DNA of 9,528 nt from Deltaproteobacteria bacterium (GTDB taxonomy: Bacteria > Desulfobacterota > DSM-4660 > Desulfatiglandales > Desulfatiglandaceae). The translations under genes and the position numbers were made by a program. The DNA lies in contig JAOZQV010000126.1 of assembly GCA_029932035.1 (NCBI GenBank), forward strand, positions 1-9,528. The letters are read 5' to 3'. Under the pieces are notes generated by a model that did no database searches, was not told the origin of the DNA, and saw only the letters and a program-made list of their open reading frames with translations. The first letter of the stretch is position 1. Each line of letters begins with the position of its first letter. Below, in pieces: positions 7,097 to 9,528 of the stretch.

Positions 7097-7115
7097 GAAA
7101 TAACTTCCCTATTTC
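7097..7115. repeat. Small inverted repeat downstream of yqeB
   Basis: GAAATA at 7097-7102 and TATTTC at 7110-7115 are perfect inverted arms around a 7-base loop. No T-run follows on either strand, so it is not a classical intrinsic terminator. It abuts the larger hexamer palindrome and may belong to the same element. Confidence 0.5.
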
Positions 7116-7175
7116 ATAATCTTAATCGTAATCTTACTCAAAACGATTATGATTAAGATTACGATTAAGAGTATG
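7115..7175. repeat. Hexanucleotide-repeat inverted repeat between convergent genes
   Basis: The left arm 7115-7136 and right arm 7154-7175 pair at 21 of 22 positions around a 17-base loop; the only mismatch is A7119/G7171. Each arm is built of 6-bp units: ATAATC, TTAATC, GTAATC on the left, and GATTAT, GATTAA, GATTAC, GATTAA on the right. It sits between the 3' ends of yqeB and the leftward flavoprotein gene, where it could end or stabilise both transcripts. It lacks a U-run on either strand. Confidence 0.8.
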
Positions 7176-7214
7176 AATCCAAAAACAAATTTCAAATGTC
7201 GCAGTTATTTAGGC

Positions 7215-8177
7215 CTAATTTGCCAACCCCGCAACTATCTCCCCGGCCTCTCCCATAATCCGGTCAAAAAGATCTCTCACCGTGGGAATATCATGGGCCA
7301 TGCCGATACCCTGGCCGCATGAAATAATCCCTGCATCCAAGTCCCCCTCATTATACATCTTCCTGGCTTTTTCTCCTGCGGCAATATTCAGGATCTCAGG
7401 TAAACCTGCCTGGTTTGCTTCTAATTCCGCAACTTTATGGGCTGCCGCGTTGTTCCAAACCCTGTGGGTGGCGCCGATAGAGCGCATGACCAACATGGTA
7501 TCGAGTTCACTGGCATTAATGAGGGCTTCCTTGAGGTTCTCATGGATAGGAGCCTCTTTGGTGGCTAACAGGCGTGTGCCAATAATGACACCCTGGGCCC
7601 CTAAGGCCAATATCGCAACAAGTCCCCTGCCCTCAGATACGCCGCCGCCCCCAATTACAGGGACATTGAGGCTTTCCACAACCCGAGGCACCAATACAAG
7701 CGTGCCCACATCTAATTTGCCGGTGGCGCCCCCGTTCTCGTAGCCCACCACGGTGACGATATCGGCGCCCATATCCTGGACCTTGAGCGCATATCGAACG
7801 CCCACGCATTTGTGAATCCAGGTCAGACCCGCCTCTTTGAACCGGGCACACAGCTCTTCAGGCGCAGAATGTCCTGATGTCTCAACGATCTTAACCCCTT
7901 TTTCGAGTAAGACATCTAAGTAATCATTATTGTCAATGGGACGCATCATGGGGAAGAGGTTTAGATTGACGGCAAATGGCCTGTCAGTGAGTTCAATGAG
8001 CTGATCCAGAGCCTCCCCAAAGGATTCACGGCTTTGGTAGATTGCCGAAGCGAGCACGCCTAATCCCCCGGCATTGGAAATGGCTGCACTGAACGCCGCA
8101 TCTGTAATGGACATCATGGTCCCGCCGACAATGGGATACTCTATGCCTAACATTTCCGTGATCTTAGTTTCAAACAT
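7215..8177 (-). CDS. FMN-binding nitronate monooxygenase/FabK-family protein lacking the usual catalytic histidine
   Basis: This 320-residue TIM-barrel flavoprotein belongs to the 2-nitropropane dioxygenase/nitronate monooxygenase and enoyl-ACP reductase II superfamily. Evidence is the N-terminal IEYPIVGGTMMSITD (12-26), SNAGGLGVLASA (34-45), FAVNLNLFP (68-76), and the FMN-phosphate region VIGGGGVSEGRG (174-185) with ALGAQGVIIGTRLLAT (191-206). In the nitronate monooxygenases and FabK the loop usually reads GGHxG, with an active-site histidine; here it reads YENGGATG (146-153) and Ala151 takes that place. Neither named reaction should therefore be assumed. The ATG at 8177 has a G-rich ribosome site (8184-8191). 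It lies 62 bases after the iron-sulfur gene on the same strand, so an operon and electron exchange with that protein are plausible. Fold is firm; substrate unknown. Confidence 0.85.
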   Translation of the reverse strand: MFETKITEMLGIEYPIVGGTMMSITDAAFSAAISNAGGLGVLASAIYQSRESFGEALDQLIELTDRPFAVNLNLFPMMRPIDNNDYLDVLLEKGVKIVETSGHSAPEELCARFKEAGLTWIHKCVGVRYALKVQDMGADIVTVVGYENGGATGKLDVGTLVLVPRVVESLNVPVIGGGGVSEGRGLVAILALGAQGVIIGTRLLATKEAPIHENLKEALINASELDTMLVMRSIGATHRVWNNAAAHKVAELEANQAGLPEILNIAAGEKARKMYNEGDLDAGIISCGQGIGMAHDIPTVRDLFDRIMGEAGEIVAGLAN

Positions 8178-8225
8178 TGATAACCCCCCTTAGATTGAAT
8201 ATTGATGGTTTCGTAATAGTCAATT

Positions 8226-8238
8226 CCGGCTTCGCCGG
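8226..8238. repeat. Short GC-rich hairpin after the iron-sulfur gene
   Basis: CCGGC and GCCGG pair perfectly around a 3-base loop. On the gene strand it reads CCGGC-GAA-GCCGG, containing GCGAAGC, a sequence known to form unusually stable mini-hairpins. It begins one base past the stop of the iron-sulfur gene. No U-run follows, so it may protect or partly attenuate the mRNA between the two genes rather than end it. Confidence 0.5.
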
Positions 8239-8239
8239 T

Positions 8240-9331
8240 TTAGGTCTTCATGACGGACAGAGGCACTATCGATTTTCCTCGTTTTTGCGCTAATTCCATC
8301 AGGGTGGCCTGGGCCATTTCAGGGGGTTCACGTCGTTCTGCCTCCGGCTTGGGCTGAAGACTCATCGCCTCTGTTGTACAGGTCGTAACGCAAAGACCGC
8401 AGCCGATACAGCGATTAAGATCAACCACGGCCACGTCATCATCCCCGATGGTGATCGCCTCCATCTGGCATCTATCGAGGCAGACCTCGCAGGCGGAACA
8501 AAGATCAGGGTCCACCTGGGCATAATAGTTGGCAATGACCATTTCAACAGGCTTGGGGTGCTTTTTTAACCCCCGGAGCACACCGCAGCAATCTCCACAG
8601 CAGTTACACATCCCCCCTGGGTTCTGAGCATTAAACGGCTGCGGGACCAGGCCTGCCTCCTCACAGCGGTCTAAGATCTCAAAGGCCTCTTCGTGGTTTA
8701 TCCACCGACCCATTCCCTTGTCCACATAATAATCGGCATGTGATCCCGCCATAAGACAGACCTCTACGGGTTTGTCGCAGGCCTGCCCCAACAGACCCTG
8801 CTGTACCCTGCAGATACAATTGGCAACTGCAAGACGATCTTTTGATTTGACAATGGCCTTAGCATCCTCATATGGAACTACTTTCCATGCCACCTCAATG
8901 GCCTTGTTTACCGGGATCGTCCGCATCGGCGCTATCTGCTGCGAAGCTTGCTCGGTAAAGGCCTCGTCGAAATATTCCTCTATCAATCGGGCCAGTTCAC
9001 GGTCCATGGTACCGACCTGGTATTCATAAATCCCCACCACAAAAGGAGCTGCGCCATAGGCGGCCGACCCCTCTTTGCGTACGCGGAATATTAAGCCCTT
9101 CTCCGCCATCTGCTCTAAAAGAGCGCCTACACTCTCAGGGTCCTGATTTAACCGTTCGGCAACTGCTATGGGTTTTTCAAGCATCATACTCAGATTCAGA
9201 TACATCCGTGCCTCTTCTTCAGTGAAGAGCTTCTCGAGAAGCTTCATCTCCACGCCCGAGGTTGTTGATGGAAAACCCACGGAGTATTGATCCAACTGTT
9301 CCCGCAACTCGTAGAAAACACTTTCTATCAT
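8240..9331 (-). CDS. Winged-helix-like, cysteine-rich 4Fe-4S dicluster protein
   Basis: The 363-residue product has two classical ferredoxin motifs near the C-terminus: C278-x2-C281-x2-C284-x3-C288 and C308-x2-C311-x2-C314-x3-C318. Ahead of them is a block with ten further cysteines (172, 174, 185, 192, 223, 242, 244, 245, 248, 249), including NCICR and MCNCCGDCC, which could hold one or more extra clusters. Residues about 30-85 look like a winged helix (EEARMYLNLS, then VAERLNQDPESVGALLEQMAEKGLIFR); whether it binds DNA is unknown. No signal peptide or membrane segment is seen, so it is probably cytoplasmic. The start at 9331 rests on GGGAGG 5 bases upstream; starts at 9352 and 9463 are possible but give no recognisable sequence. 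It precedes the flavoprotein gene. I know of no assigned function; electron transfer to that flavoprotein is inference. Confidence 0.85.
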   Translation of the reverse strand: MIESVFYELREQLDQYSVGFPSTTSGVEMKLLEKLFTEEEARMYLNLSMMLEKPIAVAERLNQDPESVGALLEQMAEKGLIFRVRKEGSAAYGAAPFVVGIYEYQVGTMDRELARLIEEYFDEAFTEQASQQIAPMRTIPVNKAIEVAWKVVPYEDAKAIVKSKDRLAVANCICRVQQGLLGQACDKPVEVCLMAGSHADYYVDKGMGRWINHEEAFEILDRCEEAGLVPQPFNAQNPGGMCNCCGDCCGVLRGLKKHPKPVEMVIANYYAQVDPDLCSACEVCLDRCQMEAITIGDDDVAVVDLNRCIGCGLCVTTCTTEAMSLQPKPEAERREPPEMAQATLMELAQKRGKSIVPLSVMKT

Positions 9332-9336
9332 GTTAG

Positions 9337-9342
9337 CCTCCC
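9337..9342 (-). promoter_or_regulatory. Ribosome binding site deciding the iron-sulfur gene start
   Basis: On the minus strand GGGAGG stands 5 bases before the ATG at 9331. This is the best site among the in-frame starts, and it leaves 9332-9528 as an untranslated upstream region. Confidence 0.65.
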
Positions 9343-9435
9343 TGTAAAACATCTTTTTGCCTCTGGGATCGGTTTCGTTTCCAAGACGGAATTTGCTATA
9401 AAACGGTCCAATCCTTACTATAATTTTCTTACACA

Positions 9436-9456
9436 GACAAGAAGAATCCTCTTGTC
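9436..9456. promoter_or_regulatory. Candidate operator: 21-bp near-perfect dyad
   Basis: Half-sites GACAAGAAGA and TCCTCTTGTC flank a central A9446 and match at 9 of 10 positions. The dyad lies about 105 bases upstream of the chosen iron-sulfur gene start, in otherwise non-coding sequence. On the gene strand a TATAGT (9417-9422) lies 13 bases downstream, but with no good -35 at normal spacing. It could bind a dimeric regulator or form an RNA hairpin; neither is proven. Confidence 0.4.
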
Positions 9457-9528
9457 GCAGCAATTCTAATTTGGGGCTAGGGGACGGTCATAGGAAAACA
9501 AATAAGTTGACTGGATGAAGGTGGTGTG

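Noticed and set aside
7115..7175. Classical rho-independent terminator
   Set aside because: The hairpin is AT-rich with a 17-base loop and no T-run follows on either strand, so it is listed as a repeat with possible terminator role only.
7282..7743. 153-residue plus-strand ORF opposite the flavoprotein gene
   Set aside because: It lies wholly antisense to a gene with clear FMN-barrel motifs, has no recognisable domain and no convincing ribosome site.
9352..9463. Longer N-terminus for the iron-sulfur protein (starts at 9352 or 9463)
   Set aside because: The extra residues look like translated leader, and the GGGAGG site fits the ATG at 9331 best. The longest form would also put the dyad inside the gene.
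9471..9528. G-rich stretch (TTGGGGCTAGGGGACGG) and an ACTGGAT-like heptamer near the right edge
   Set aside because: The first recalls sequence seen beside IS200/REP-type transposases and the second the heptamer units (9510-9516), but each is a single short match cut off by the window end.

Overview
The window suggests an anaerobic, Gram-negative bacterium, most likely of the former Deltaproteobacteria (Desulfobacterota). This is inferred from gene content and protein style: a cysteine-rich ferredoxin-like protein, a YqeB-type selenium/molybdenum hydroxylase maturation factor, an archaeal/Thermotoga-type adenosylhomocysteinase, and a GlnRS. No rRNA, tRNA, CRISPR array, insertion sequence or prophage gene was recognised.

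Plus strand, 29-7083: six genes run in one direction. They are rsmA (16S rRNA dimethyladenosine transferase), panC (pantothenate synthetase), metK (SAM synthetase), ahcY (S-adenosylhomocysteine hydrolase), glnS (glutaminyl-tRNA synthetase) and yqeB. The first five are ordinary housekeeping genes with intact motifs. metK and ahcY make SAM and remove the SAH left after methylation, and rsmA is a SAM consumer, so three of the six genes share the methylation cycle. Gaps are 27-37 bp, except after metK (122 bp) and after glnS (108 bp). Each of those two longer gaps holds a copy of the same heptanucleotide-repeat element. The second copy runs into the start of yqeB and supplies its start codons and ribosome binding site.

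The convergent gap 7084-7214 holds a hexanucleotide-repeat inverted repeat (22-bp arms, 21 of 22 paired) and a smaller adjacent hairpin.

Minus strand, 9331-7215: two genes read leftward as a probable operon. The first encodes a 363-residue protein with an N-terminal winged-helix-like region, a block of ten extra cysteines and two C-terminal 4Fe-4S motifs. The second encodes an FMN-binding protein of the nitronate monooxygenase/FabK family in which alanine replaces the usual active-site histidine. The upstream region of this pair carries a 21-bp near-perfect dyad that could be an operator. This pair and the repeat elements are the least explained content; the rest is conventional.
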